From JAWKTT01 sp041398965 (GTDB taxonomy: Bacteria > Planctomycetota > Planctomycetia > Planctomycetales > Planctomycetaceae), in the NCBI GenBank assembly GCA_041398965.1, contig JAWKTT010000056.1:1-18275 (forward strand): a stretch of 18,275 bases of DNA, written 5' to 3'. Below the pieces are notes generated by a model. The model was given only the letters and a program-made list of their open reading frames with translations. It ran no database searches and was not told the DNA's origin. Every line of letters starts with the position of its first letter. The stretch's first letter is position 1. Of the stretch, positions 6,660-14,562 are shown piece after piece. The translations under genes and the position numbers were made by a program.

Positions 6660-9125
6660 ATGTCGGTTCGCTTGTTGGAGTCATGGATGCGGTGGTTGAC
6701 CATAATGCTGGCGGTCGGTTTGACTCAGGGGTTGGCGACCGTCATCGGGGCCGAACCGGGGGGCGTGGTGGGACTGCGAGCAGTGCCAGCGGAGGTGTTG
6801 TTGACGACGCCGGAATCGTCGGTGCAATTGCTCGTTGCAGGGCGAGACGTTGGGAGAGAAACGACGCTCTCAGACATTGATCTGACGCGGGACGTCGTGT
6901 ATTCGATCGTTGACCCAGCGATCGTGGCGATCACCCCGGCGGGTCGACTGTCGCCGTTGAGGGATGGTCGGACTGAGGTGGTTGTGACGTATGACGACCA
7001 AACGCTTTCGGTCCCGGTCGAGGTTCGTGGAATGCGAGACCCATTGCCAGTTTCATTTCGGCGGGATGTCGTCCCGATCTTGTCGAAGGGGGGCTGCAAT
7101 GCGGGAGGGTGTCATGGGAAGGCGGAGGGGCAAAACGGCTTCAAGCTGAGTGTGTTCGGCTTCGACCCCCGCTTCGATCATCAGGCGATCGTCATGGAGG
7201 GGCGGGGGCGACGGGTGACAACGACGGTCCCTGGGCAAAGTCTGCTGCTACGTAAGGGGACGGCATCGGTGCCACATGGAGGCGGGCGAAAGATTGAGCC
7301 GCAGTCGCGGTGGGCCCGGCAGATCGAACGCTGGATCGCTGAGGGAGCGACTTTCGACAACGAGATCGACGAGGCGGTTGTCGAACTGCGAGTGACGCCA
7401 AGCGAGGTGACCCTCCCGGCACACGCCAAACAGCAGCTGCGTGTGACAGTACGCGCTGCCGATGGTCATGAGCGATGCGTGACGGCAGAGGCGGAGTTTC
7501 AGTCGAATCAGGAGACGATTGCGTCTGTTTCGACAGACGGGTTGATCGAGGTGGATGATGCTCCCGGTGAAGCGGCCATCTTGGTACGGTATCTCGGCCA
7601 TGTCGCGGTCTGTCGCGTTACCCGGCCGCGCGAGCAGGGAGCGTTCCATCGCCCGCCGGAGGTGAACTTCATCGACAGGCTCGTGTGGGACAAGCTGCAA
7701 CGATTGCGGATTGAAGCGAGTCCACTGGCCGATGATGCGGCGTTCCTGCGGCGGGTTTCTCTCGACACGATCGGCACGCTCCCGACGGCAGATGAAGCGA
7801 AGTCGTTTCTCGAAGAGACCGCTGCCGACAAGCGAAGCCGTGTCATCGCTGATCTCTTAAGACGTCCGGAGTATGCGGACTATTGGACACAGAAATGGTC
7901 GGACATCCTGCAAGTTGACAAGGACACCATCAATCCGCAGGGGGCGGTTGCGATGACCCGCTGGGTCCATGGGCAGATCGAACGTAACGTGCCCTATGAC
8001 GAGTTCGTTCGCTCGATTCTCACGGCTCAGGGGTCGGTGTATGGTGAGTCGCCTGCGGCTTTTTTTCAGGTCCAGGGGGACCCAGAAAAATTGGCAAGGT
8101 CGGTGAGTCAACTCTTTCTCGGCGTGCGGATTGAATGTGCGCAATGCCATCATCATCCGTTCGAGAAGTGGGACCAGCGGGATTACTTCGCACTGGCTGG
8201 TTTCTTCACCGGAATCGAACGCCGCAAAGACTCACGCGGTATCGTCAAGATTGTCAGCACCGGGGGGAAAGATTTGCCGCATCCTCGCACAAAGGAGACC
8301 ATCGCCGCTGCCGGACTGGGAACTGAGGCACCAACATTTGCCCCAGGCGAAGATCGTCGTCGCGAACTCGCTCGATGGTTGACGAGTCGGGAGAATCCCT
8401 ACTTCGCAAGGACGATTGCGAATCGACTCTGGGCACACTACTTCGGTCGCGGTCTGGTCGAACCGGTCGACGACCTTCGCACCACAAACCCGGCCTCTAA
8501 TGAGCCGTTGCTCCAGGCGCTCGCGGAACATCTGATCGAAGTTGACTACGACATCCAACGCTTCACACAGACGTTGCTTAACTCGCGGGTCTATCAGTTG
8601 AGTGCAGAGTCCAATGCATCGAATCAATTGGACGAGCAGAGTTTCTCGCATGCCTCCTGGAAGTCAATACCGGCTGAGGTTTTGCTCGATGCGATCTCGC
8701 AGGCAACCGCTGTGCCCGAGGAGTTCAACGGCTGGCCGATCGGCTATCGGGCGATTCAAATCTGGGACAACAAACTCCCTTCCCACTTCATGGAGGTCTT
8801 CGGTCGACCAACGCGACAGACGGTTTGCTCGTGCGAACGGGGGACGGAGCCGAGCATCGCCCAGGCCCTGCATCTGATGAACTCCACCGACACGACCGCC
8901 AAAGTGCAAAGCCGGCGGGGTCGGGCGTTTCAACTTGCCGCGTCCGATTTGACGGCCGACGAGATCATAGAGGAACTGTACCTGACGACTCTCACCCGCT
9001 GGCCGACGTCGTCGGAACGGACTCTGATGCGGGCGGCGTTCTCGGAAGCGACCGATCGACGGGAAGCGACGGAGGATATCTTGTGGACGCTACTCAACAC
9101 GAAAGAGTTTGTCTTTAATCACTGA
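6660..9125 (+). CDS. Exported Ig-like/DUF1549/DUF1553 protein with CX4CH and CxxCH haem-type motifs
   Basis: The 821-aa product has a Sec-type signal (MRWLTIMLAVGLTQGLA, likely cut after VIGA before EPGG). Two starts fit: the ATG at 6660, or the ATG at 6687 (residue 10), which has GGAG at 6677-6680 six bases upstream. Domain order is: a bacterial Ig-like (BIG2-type) domain (about 35-122), a cytochrome-like region with CNAGGCH (C146, C151, H152), a second Ig-like segment (about 240-320), DUF1549 (about 335-520) with CAQCH (C493, C496, H497), and DUF1553 (about 565-800). The first motif has four residues between the cysteines rather than the usual two. Downstream, VPHGGGRK stands where other planctomycete cytochromes have a Met-Pro motif. 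The protein is probably periplasmic and haem-binding; its reaction is unknown. It is first in a tight operon, with the next start 9 nt after its stop. Confidence 0.9.
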   Translation: MSVRLLESWMRWLTIMLAVGLTQGLATVIGAEPGGVVGLRAVPAEVLLTTPESSVQLLVAGRDVGRETTLSDIDLTRDVVYSIVDPAIVAITPAGRLSPLRDGRTEVVVTYDDQTLSVPVEVRGMRDPLPVSFRRDVVPILSKGGCNAGGCHGKAEGQNGFKLSVFGFDPRFDHQAIVMEGRGRRVTTTVPGQSLLLRKGTASVPHGGGRKIEPQSRWARQIERWIAEGATFDNEIDEAVVELRVTPSEVTLPAHAKQQLRVTVRAADGHERCVTAEAEFQSNQETIASVSTDGLIEVDDAPGEAAILVRYLGHVAVCRVTRPREQGAFHRPPEVNFIDRLVWDKLQRLRIEASPLADDAAFLRRVSLDTIGTLPTADEAKSFLEETAADKRSRVIADLLRRPEYADYWTQKWSDILQVDKDTINPQGAVAMTRWVHGQIERNVPYDEFVRSILTAQGSVYGESPAAFFQVQGDPEKLARSVSQLFLGVRIECAQCHHHPFEKWDQRDYFALAGFFTGIERRKDSRGIVKIVSTGGKDLPHPRTKETIAAAGLGTEAPTFAPGEDRRRELARWLTSRENPYFARTIANRLWAHYFGRGLVEPVDDLRTTNPASNEPLLQALAEHLIEVDYDIQRFTQTLLNSRVYQLSAESNASNQLDEQSFSHASWKSIPAEVLLDAISQATAVPEEFNGWPIGYRAIQIWDNKLPSHFMEVFGRPTRQTVCSCERGTEPSIAQALHLMNSTDTTAKVQSRRGRAFQLAASDLTADEIIEELYLTTLTRWPTSSERTLMRAAFSEATDRREATEDILWTLLNTKEFVFNH

Positions 9126-9127
9126 GG
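9124..9127 (+). promoter_or_regulatory. Ribosome binding site overlapping the upstream stop
   Basis: GAGG overlaps the TGA stop of the DUF1549 gene (9123-9125) and sits 7 nt before the ATG at 9135. This arrangement favours translational coupling of the two genes. Confidence 0.65.
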
Positions 9128-9134
9128 TTTCCGG

Positions 9135-10505
9135 ATGTGGACTCGACTCTTTGGCTCTGATGATCGTTACTGCGACAGCCTGTCTCGGCGGCGGATGTTG
9201 CGGATCGGTGGGACCGGTCTACTCAGCGGGTTGTCGCTTCCCTCGCTGCTGCAACTTCAAGCGGAAGCTGCTTCCGCCCCGACTGCCGATGGTCAGCGGC
9301 GACCGATAAAGGCGAAGTCGATCATTTTCTTTCTGTTGGAAGGGGGGCCGAGTCATATCGACATGTGGGACCTCAAGCCGCAGGCACCGACAGAGATTCG
9401 CGGGCCATTTCAGCCGATTCCGACGGTAGTTCCCGGCACGCACATCAGCGAATTGTTGCCACTGTGTGCCAAGGTCGCCGACAAATTCACGATCTTGCGA
9501 TCGCATAGCCACGCGGACAACGCTCACCAGACCGGTCGCCATTGGTTGTTGACCGGGTATCCCCCGAGCTTCGCAGATGGTCAAGCAAAGGGGGTGCCGT
9601 TCAATGAACTCTATCCGTCGATTGGTTCGATCATATCTCGCGAACTTGGTTCAGGTGGCGATGTGCCCTCGTATATCGAGATGCCCAATCCACTGGGACC
9701 GGGAGGGCCGGGGTTCTATGGGTCGAAGTACGCACCGTTTACTATCAACAACGACCCGTCGCAGCCAGACTTCAAGGTGCGGGACCTTGATGTTCCGGCG
9801 GGCATTTCGGCAGATCGTTTCGCTCGGCGACAGCGACTACTCGCCGGGGCGGAGGAACTGGGACGCAGCACAAACGCGACCGGAAAAGCTGAGACGCTCG
9901 GTTCCTACTACGAGCGGGCACTCGATCTTGTCACCTCGCCAAAGGGACGAGAGGCGTTCAACATTCAGGCGGAGTCCCCGGAGATGCGAGAACGTTATGG
10001 TTACTCATCAATCGGTCAATCCGCCTTGCTTGCTCGACGACTGACCGAGGCGGGGTGTCGATTCATCGGCATCGAACATGGCAGCTGGGACACACACTTC
10101 GACAACTTCACCAGTCACGAAAAGTCACTCGTCCCGCCGACTGACAGGGCACTCAGCACGCTGCTTGTCGACCTCGATGAACGTGGTCTGCTCGATGAAA
10201 CTCTCGTCGTGATGATGGGTGAAATGGGCCGCACGCCACGCATCAACAAGGATGCCGGTCGCGACCACTGGTCGCAATGTCAGACGGTGATTCTCGCCGG
10301 TGGCGGAATCAAACGGGGCGAAGTCATCGGGGCGAGCGACGGCACGGCCAGCATTCCCACGACGCAGCCCTACGGCATTCAAGACCTGCTGCGCACGATC
10401 TTCCACCTTGTCGGTGTCGACGCAGACAAGGTCTACAAGACGCCTCTCGGTCGACCCGTCCCGCTGGTCAACGGCGGCCATACGATTGAAGAACTGCTCG
10501 CGTGA
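9135..10505 (+). CDS. DUF1501 family protein with twin-arginine signal (456 aa)
   Basis: The N terminus has a twin-arginine motif (SRRRMLRI, residues 17-24) followed by a weakly hydrophobic stretch GGTGLLSGLSLPSLL, as expected for Tat export of a folded protein. The body is a full-length DUF1501 domain, related to the alkaline phosphatase/sulfatase fold. Visible conserved blocks are FFLLEGGPSHIDMWD (H74, D76), HGSWDTH (H315, D319, H321), GEMGRTP (E363, R366) and GRDHWS (D377, H378). These His/Asp/Glu residues are placed like metal ligands in that superfamily, although no DUF1501 reaction is established. The C terminus includes the typical GGGIKRGEVIGASD block. It is the second gene of the operon and presumably works with the haem-motif protein before it and the secreted protein after it. 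Confidence 0.92.
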   Translation: MWTRLFGSDDRYCDSLSRRRMLRIGGTGLLSGLSLPSLLQLQAEAASAPTADGQRRPIKAKSIIFFLLEGGPSHIDMWDLKPQAPTEIRGPFQPIPTVVPGTHISELLPLCAKVADKFTILRSHSHADNAHQTGRHWLLTGYPPSFADGQAKGVPFNELYPSIGSIISRELGSGGDVPSYIEMPNPLGPGGPGFYGSKYAPFTINNDPSQPDFKVRDLDVPAGISADRFARRQRLLAGAEELGRSTNATGKAETLGSYYERALDLVTSPKGREAFNIQAESPEMRERYGYSSIGQSALLARRLTEAGCRFIGIEHGSWDTHFDNFTSHEKSLVPPTDRALSTLLVDLDERGLLDETLVVMMGEMGRTPRINKDAGRDHWSQCQTVILAGGGIKRGEVIGASDGTASIPTTQPYGIQDLLRTIFHLVGVDADKVYKTPLGRPVPLVNGGHTIEELLA

Positions 10506-10541
10506 GGTTCGGCCCATTCACTCATCGACTCGACAACCAGC

Positions 10542-12965
10542 ATGACAATGTGTCCATCCCTTTCCTTCGATTTGCCCCAAAGACTCCGTTCGTTGACGTT
10601 GGCCTGCCTCTGTTTGTTGATCGGGCCTGTCGGTTCGTTGTCAGCACAAGTCGCACCGCAAGCGGGATATCTTTTCCCCCCTTCGATTCCGATCGGACAG
10701 ACGTCGGATGTGCAACTCGGGGGCTACGACTTCAGCGAAGACATGCAGTGGTTCGTCCATGACGACAGGGTCCGTTTGGAGGTTCTCGGACCACGAAGCG
10801 ACTATCTGCTCCCTCCACCACCGTACTGGATCGGCCCGCGAAGCTCGACCGATGCCCCTCCGATTCCTCGCGAGGTCCCCGGACGCATCCACGTCGATCC
10901 CGCTGCAACCGAAGGACTGGTTCGCTGGCAGGTCGCCAATGCCAACGGGGCTTCGACGACGGCAAAGTTCTACCTCTCTCGGACCCCCGATCTCATCGAG
11001 TCCCGCTCGCGTGATCTTCCGCAAGTGCTACCGTCGCTGCCGGTCGCCGTGTGTGGTCGACTCAGTCGACTCACCGAAGTCGACCGTTACCAGTTCACCA
11101 CGAAACAGGATGGTCCAATCTCGATTGACTTGATGGCCCGGCGACTCGGTTCTGACTTTCATGGGATGCTGCAAGTTCACGACTCGGCAGGTCAACCGAT
11201 CGCGAATGTTGCCGATACATTGGGGCGAGACCTCGCCGTCACCTTCGCTGCGAAAGCTCACGAGACCTACACGATCAGCCTTAACGATCTCGACTTCCGC
11301 GGTGATCGTGCCTATGTCTATCGACTGGCGGTGACGACGGGGCCGCGCGTACTCTGCACACTCCCCGCCGTCGGACAACGGGGTTCCACTGCCGATGTCG
11401 AATTCGTCGGCCCCGGCTTGATTTCCGGAACCAGCGAGGTCGACACGTTGACGAAAACCGTCACCTTTCCCTCAGACCCAGCAGTCGACACGTTCACCTA
11501 TTCTTTGGAGACAACGTTCGGTCCGGTCGCGGTACACATCCCCTTGGGAGATGTCCCCGAAGTGGTCTCCCCAGCAATAACTGACAAAGCAACGCACCTG
11601 CCGACAACCGGTGGCTTCACCAGCCGTATGTCTGAGCAACAGATCGAACAGCGATTCACCTGGCAGGCTGAGCCGAACGAATTCTGGTCGTTCGATCTTC
11701 AATCACAGTCGATCGGCGGCAGCCTTGATGTTGCGATTGTCATTCTCGGGCCGGATGGTAAGGAACTGGCCGTTAACGATGATCTTGCCAACTCGACCGA
11801 TGCGGGACTCACTGTGCGTACGACCGTTAGCGGACTGCATTCCTGTCTCGTGCGGAGTCTTTCGCCATGTCGCGGTGCAGCCGACGAACTGTTCAGGTTA
11901 CACATCGCGAAACGCCCCCCCGGTTTCTCCCTCATGGTGACGCCCACCCTCAATCTTCCCTTGGGAGAAAAGAAGGCCGTCAAGATTACGGCAACCCGAC
12001 ATGGTGGCTTCACCGGACCGATCACAGTCTCCGCGACCGGACTGCCGGACGGGGTGTTGCCGCAGGGAGAGTGGGTGATTGGCGAACAGAAAAGCGATCT
12101 CAACATCACCCTCGAAGCAGCCGCCGATGCCGCGGTTGTCGCAGCCCTGTTGCAGTTCCAAGGGACCGCAATGATCAACGGGATCGAGGTGACCCAGCTT
12201 GCAACGACGACCACTCCCAACGATCTCTGTCCCGTTTCCCTGAGTGAGCAGCCGCTCTCGACGATGCTCTTGGCCATGACTATGCCCGCACCATTTGATG
12301 TGCTAGTAATTGATCGCGAACGCCAGCGCGATGTCCCGCGTGGCAGCACCTGCCTGGCCGATCTGGAGATCGTCCGTCATGTTGGATTTCAAGGTGCAGT
12401 GACGATCGAAATGACCGGCAAACAGTCCCGCAATCGACAGGGGATTCGGGGGATTGACCTGCACGTGCCCCCCGAGACGAGCCGCGTGCAATACGCAATC
12501 TTTCTCCCCGAATGGCTCGCTCTCGATCTCACCCGCCGTGTTGTCGTGCAGGGAGTTGCCACGATTGCCGACCCCCAAGGGAACCTCCGTCAGGTGAACA
12601 AGAAAGGGGACGCCCGAATCACCATGATCCTCGAAGGAGCGTTGCTCAAACTCGACTGCCTCGCCCAAGAATCGATCGCCAAAGTCGGCTCCACCATCGA
12701 CCTGCCGATACACATCTCCCGCTCCGTCAAACTCCCGCAGCCGACGACTATCGAACTCGTCGTTCCCGATGAGCTGATCGGCGTCGTTTCTGCAGAGCCA
12801 CTCGTGCTGCCAGCAGGAATCGACACGGGGAGTCTACGTCTCGCGACGAAAAACACCCCCGCGCTTCTCGGTCAATGGTCTCTTCGACTCCGAGCCACTG
12901 CGATGCAAGAAGAACACCCCGTTGTCTCCGAAACCACTCTCGCCATCGAATTCGCGAATCCGTAG
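10542..12965 (+). CDS. Secreted multi-domain beta protein with PPC-like domains (807 aa)
   Basis: A signal peptide is evident (RLRSLTLACLCLLIGPVGSLSA, likely cut after LSA or SAQ). A second in-frame ATG at residue 3 is equally possible; neither has a strong ribosome binding site. After an N-terminal Ig-like part starting AGYLFPPSIPIGQTSDVQL, residues about 165-265 resemble a pre-peptidase C-terminal (PPC) domain: G-L-TEVDRYQF, ISIDLMARRLGSD, then YTISLNDLDFRGDRAYVYRL. A second PPC-like domain spans about 355-460 (NEFWSFDLQSQSIGGSLDVAIVILGPDGKELAVNDD). The rest (about 460-807) looks like further beta-sandwich modules, with SLMVTPTLNLPLGEKKAVKI typical of Ig-like folds. No protease catalytic triad is visible, although homologues are often labelled as proteases because of the PPC domains. 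It starts 36 nt after the DUF1501 stop, so it is very likely the third operon gene, perhaps for binding substrate or cell surface. Confidence 0.85.
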   Translation: MTMCPSLSFDLPQRLRSLTLACLCLLIGPVGSLSAQVAPQAGYLFPPSIPIGQTSDVQLGGYDFSEDMQWFVHDDRVRLEVLGPRSDYLLPPPPYWIGPRSSTDAPPIPREVPGRIHVDPAATEGLVRWQVANANGASTTAKFYLSRTPDLIESRSRDLPQVLPSLPVAVCGRLSRLTEVDRYQFTTKQDGPISIDLMARRLGSDFHGMLQVHDSAGQPIANVADTLGRDLAVTFAAKAHETYTISLNDLDFRGDRAYVYRLAVTTGPRVLCTLPAVGQRGSTADVEFVGPGLISGTSEVDTLTKTVTFPSDPAVDTFTYSLETTFGPVAVHIPLGDVPEVVSPAITDKATHLPTTGGFTSRMSEQQIEQRFTWQAEPNEFWSFDLQSQSIGGSLDVAIVILGPDGKELAVNDDLANSTDAGLTVRTTVSGLHSCLVRSLSPCRGAADELFRLHIAKRPPGFSLMVTPTLNLPLGEKKAVKITATRHGGFTGPITVSATGLPDGVLPQGEWVIGEQKSDLNITLEAAADAAVVAALLQFQGTAMINGIEVTQLATTTTPNDLCPVSLSEQPLSTMLLAMTMPAPFDVLVIDRERQRDVPRGSTCLADLEIVRHVGFQGAVTIEMTGKQSRNRQGIRGIDLHVPPETSRVQYAIFLPEWLALDLTRRVVVQGVATIADPQGNLRQVNKKGDARITMILEGALLKLDCLAQESIAKVGSTIDLPIHISRSVKLPQPTTIELVVPDELIGVVSAEPLVLPAGIDTGSLRLATKNTPALLGQWSLRLRATAMQEEHPVVSETTLAIEFANP

Positions 12966-13003
12966 CTCCCTGCCCCCAAAGCATCCGGTCGCATTCCCGA
13001 TAC

Positions 13004-13061
13004 ATCAGAAGCCCGAATCTCTGGGGGGAGTACTTTGCTCCCCTTGAAGCGACTTCTGGAT
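13004..13061. terminator. Probable bidirectional terminator hairpin between convergent operons
   Basis: An inner stem GGGGAG (13025-13030) pairs perfectly with CTCCCC (13038-13043) across a 7-nt loop. It is flanked by an outer pairing of ATCAGAAG (13004-13011) with CTTCTGGAT (13053-13061) with one bulge. It lies between the stop at 12965 and the convergent stop at 13092. There is no strong T-tract on either side, so it may halt transcription or simply protect 3' ends. Confidence 0.5.
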
Positions 13062-13091
13062 TTCGTGAGTCAGGAGAATGGCTGATTGTTG

Positions 13092-14534
13092 TTAAAGCAG
13101 CGCTTCGATGGGGTGATGTTTTTCTACGCCGGTGAGGCGGAAGTTTAGGCCTCGGTGGCGGAATGTGAGTCGTTCGTGGTCCAGGCCGAGGGTGTGGAGA
13201 ATGGTGGCTTGGACGTCGTGGACATGAACGGGGTGTTCGACCGGATGGAAACCGAGTTCGTCAGTTGCTCCAAGTGTGATGCCCGGTTTGATTCCGCCTC
13301 CCGCGAACCACATTGTAAACGCCTGTGGGTGATGGTCTCGCCCCTTGCTGCGACCCAGAGCGGCACTCGCTTCGACCATCGGAGTTCGACCGAACTCTCC
13401 CCCCCAGACGACGAGCGTCTCCTCCAGCATCCCTGTTCGTTTCAGGTCTTGAATCAACGCCGCACAGGCTTGGTCGGTCTGCTTTGCCTGGCTGCGGACT
13501 CCCCCTTCGACATCGCTATGGTGATCCCAGCCGGCATGATACACCTGAATAAATCGGACGCCCCGTTGAGCCAGTCGGCGTGCCAGAAGGCAGCTGTTTG
13601 CAAAGGCATGTGCCGGGTTGCCGGGCTTGGCACCGTAGAGTTCGAGCGTCTCCTGCGTCTCCTGGGAGAAGTCCATGAGTTCGGGGGCACGGGTCTGCAT
13701 CCGAAAGGCCATCTCGTAGGCATTGATCCGAGTCTCAATTTCCGGGTCACCCGCCCGTTGAAGTTGACGCTCATTGAGTGATCGAATCAGGTCGAGAGAA
13801 TCTTGTTGTGATTGACGGTCATAGCCCGACGGATTCGACACATGCAGAATCGGGTCTCCCTCGCCACGAAAGTTCACTCCTTGATGCACCGAGGGAAGAA
13901 AGCCGGCACTCCACATCGCCGCTCCACCACTCAGACTTCCGCCACTCTTGAGCACAACGAATGAGGGGAGATCATCGGCTTCACTTCCCAAGCCATAACT
14001 CAGCCACGACCCCATGCTCGGGCGACCCGGGACACCGCTCCCGGTGTTCGAGAACAGTTGAGCAGGTGAGTGGTTAAACAGATCGGTATGGACCGAACGC
14101 ACAATGGAGATGTCGTCGGCTACACGTGCCAGATGGGGGAAGACATCGGAGATTTCGGCTCCGCTTTCTCCATGTTTCCGAAAGGAAAACCGAGGACCAA
14201 GCACGGCGGCATCGGGTTGAATGAACGCGTAGCGTTGTCCCTTGATCACAGAGGGGGGAATCGGTTTTCCTTCCAACTCCGTCAGCTTTGGTTTGAAATC
14301 GAAGGTCTCCAACTGACTCGGTGCCCCAGCCATAAACAGGTAGATCACCCGCTTTGCCTTCGCTGGGAAGTGCGGCTGTCGAAGTGGGAACGGGCCTGCT
14401 GAGTCGTCGGCTTGAGTCGTTGAAGGAGAGGAAAGGTTCCCCGCCAACAACGAAGCCAGAGCGATCTTCCCGACGCCGATCCCACAGTTGTTGAAGAAGT
14501 GTCGCCGCGTTTGTTGTGCTATGTATTGCGTCAT
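13092..14534 (-). CDS. DUF1501 family protein, second subfamily, twin-arginine signal (480 aa)
   Basis: The N terminus carries a twin-arginine pair (QQTRRHFFNNCGIGVGK, residues 7-23) followed by IALASLLAG, consistent with Tat export. It is a full-length DUF1501 domain with the blocks LFMAGAPSQLETFD (Q74, E76), HAGWDHHSD (H333, D337, H338, H339), GGEFGRTP (E380, R383) and GRDHHPQ (D400, H401, H402). Compared with the DUF1501 protein at 9135, the usual GPSHID segment is APSQLE, so a probable metal-ligand pair is changed. It also contains a long middle region (about 100-300) that aligns poorly with the other copy. Its ATG is 28 nt after the stop of the DUF1549/DUF1553 gene, so the two form an operon on the minus strand. 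Its substrate and reaction are unknown. It is probably the periplasmic partner of the upstream haem-motif protein. Confidence 0.92.
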   Translation of the reverse strand: MTQYIAQQTRRHFFNNCGIGVGKIALASLLAGNLSSPSTTQADDSAGPFPLRQPHFPAKAKRVIYLFMAGAPSQLETFDFKPKLTELEGKPIPPSVIKGQRYAFIQPDAAVLGPRFSFRKHGESGAEISDVFPHLARVADDISIVRSVHTDLFNHSPAQLFSNTGSGVPGRPSMGSWLSYGLGSEADDLPSFVVLKSGGSLSGGAAMWSAGFLPSVHQGVNFRGEGDPILHVSNPSGYDRQSQQDSLDLIRSLNERQLQRAGDPEIETRINAYEMAFRMQTRAPELMDFSQETQETLELYGAKPGNPAHAFANSCLLARRLAQRGVRFIQVYHAGWDHHSDVEGGVRSQAKQTDQACAALIQDLKRTGMLEETLVVWGGEFGRTPMVEASAALGRSKGRDHHPQAFTMWFAGGGIKPGITLGATDELGFHPVEHPVHVHDVQATILHTLGLDHERLTFRHRGLNFRLTGVEKHHPIEALL

Positions 14535-14562
14535 TATTCCGTCCGTTTCATCAACCGGTCGA

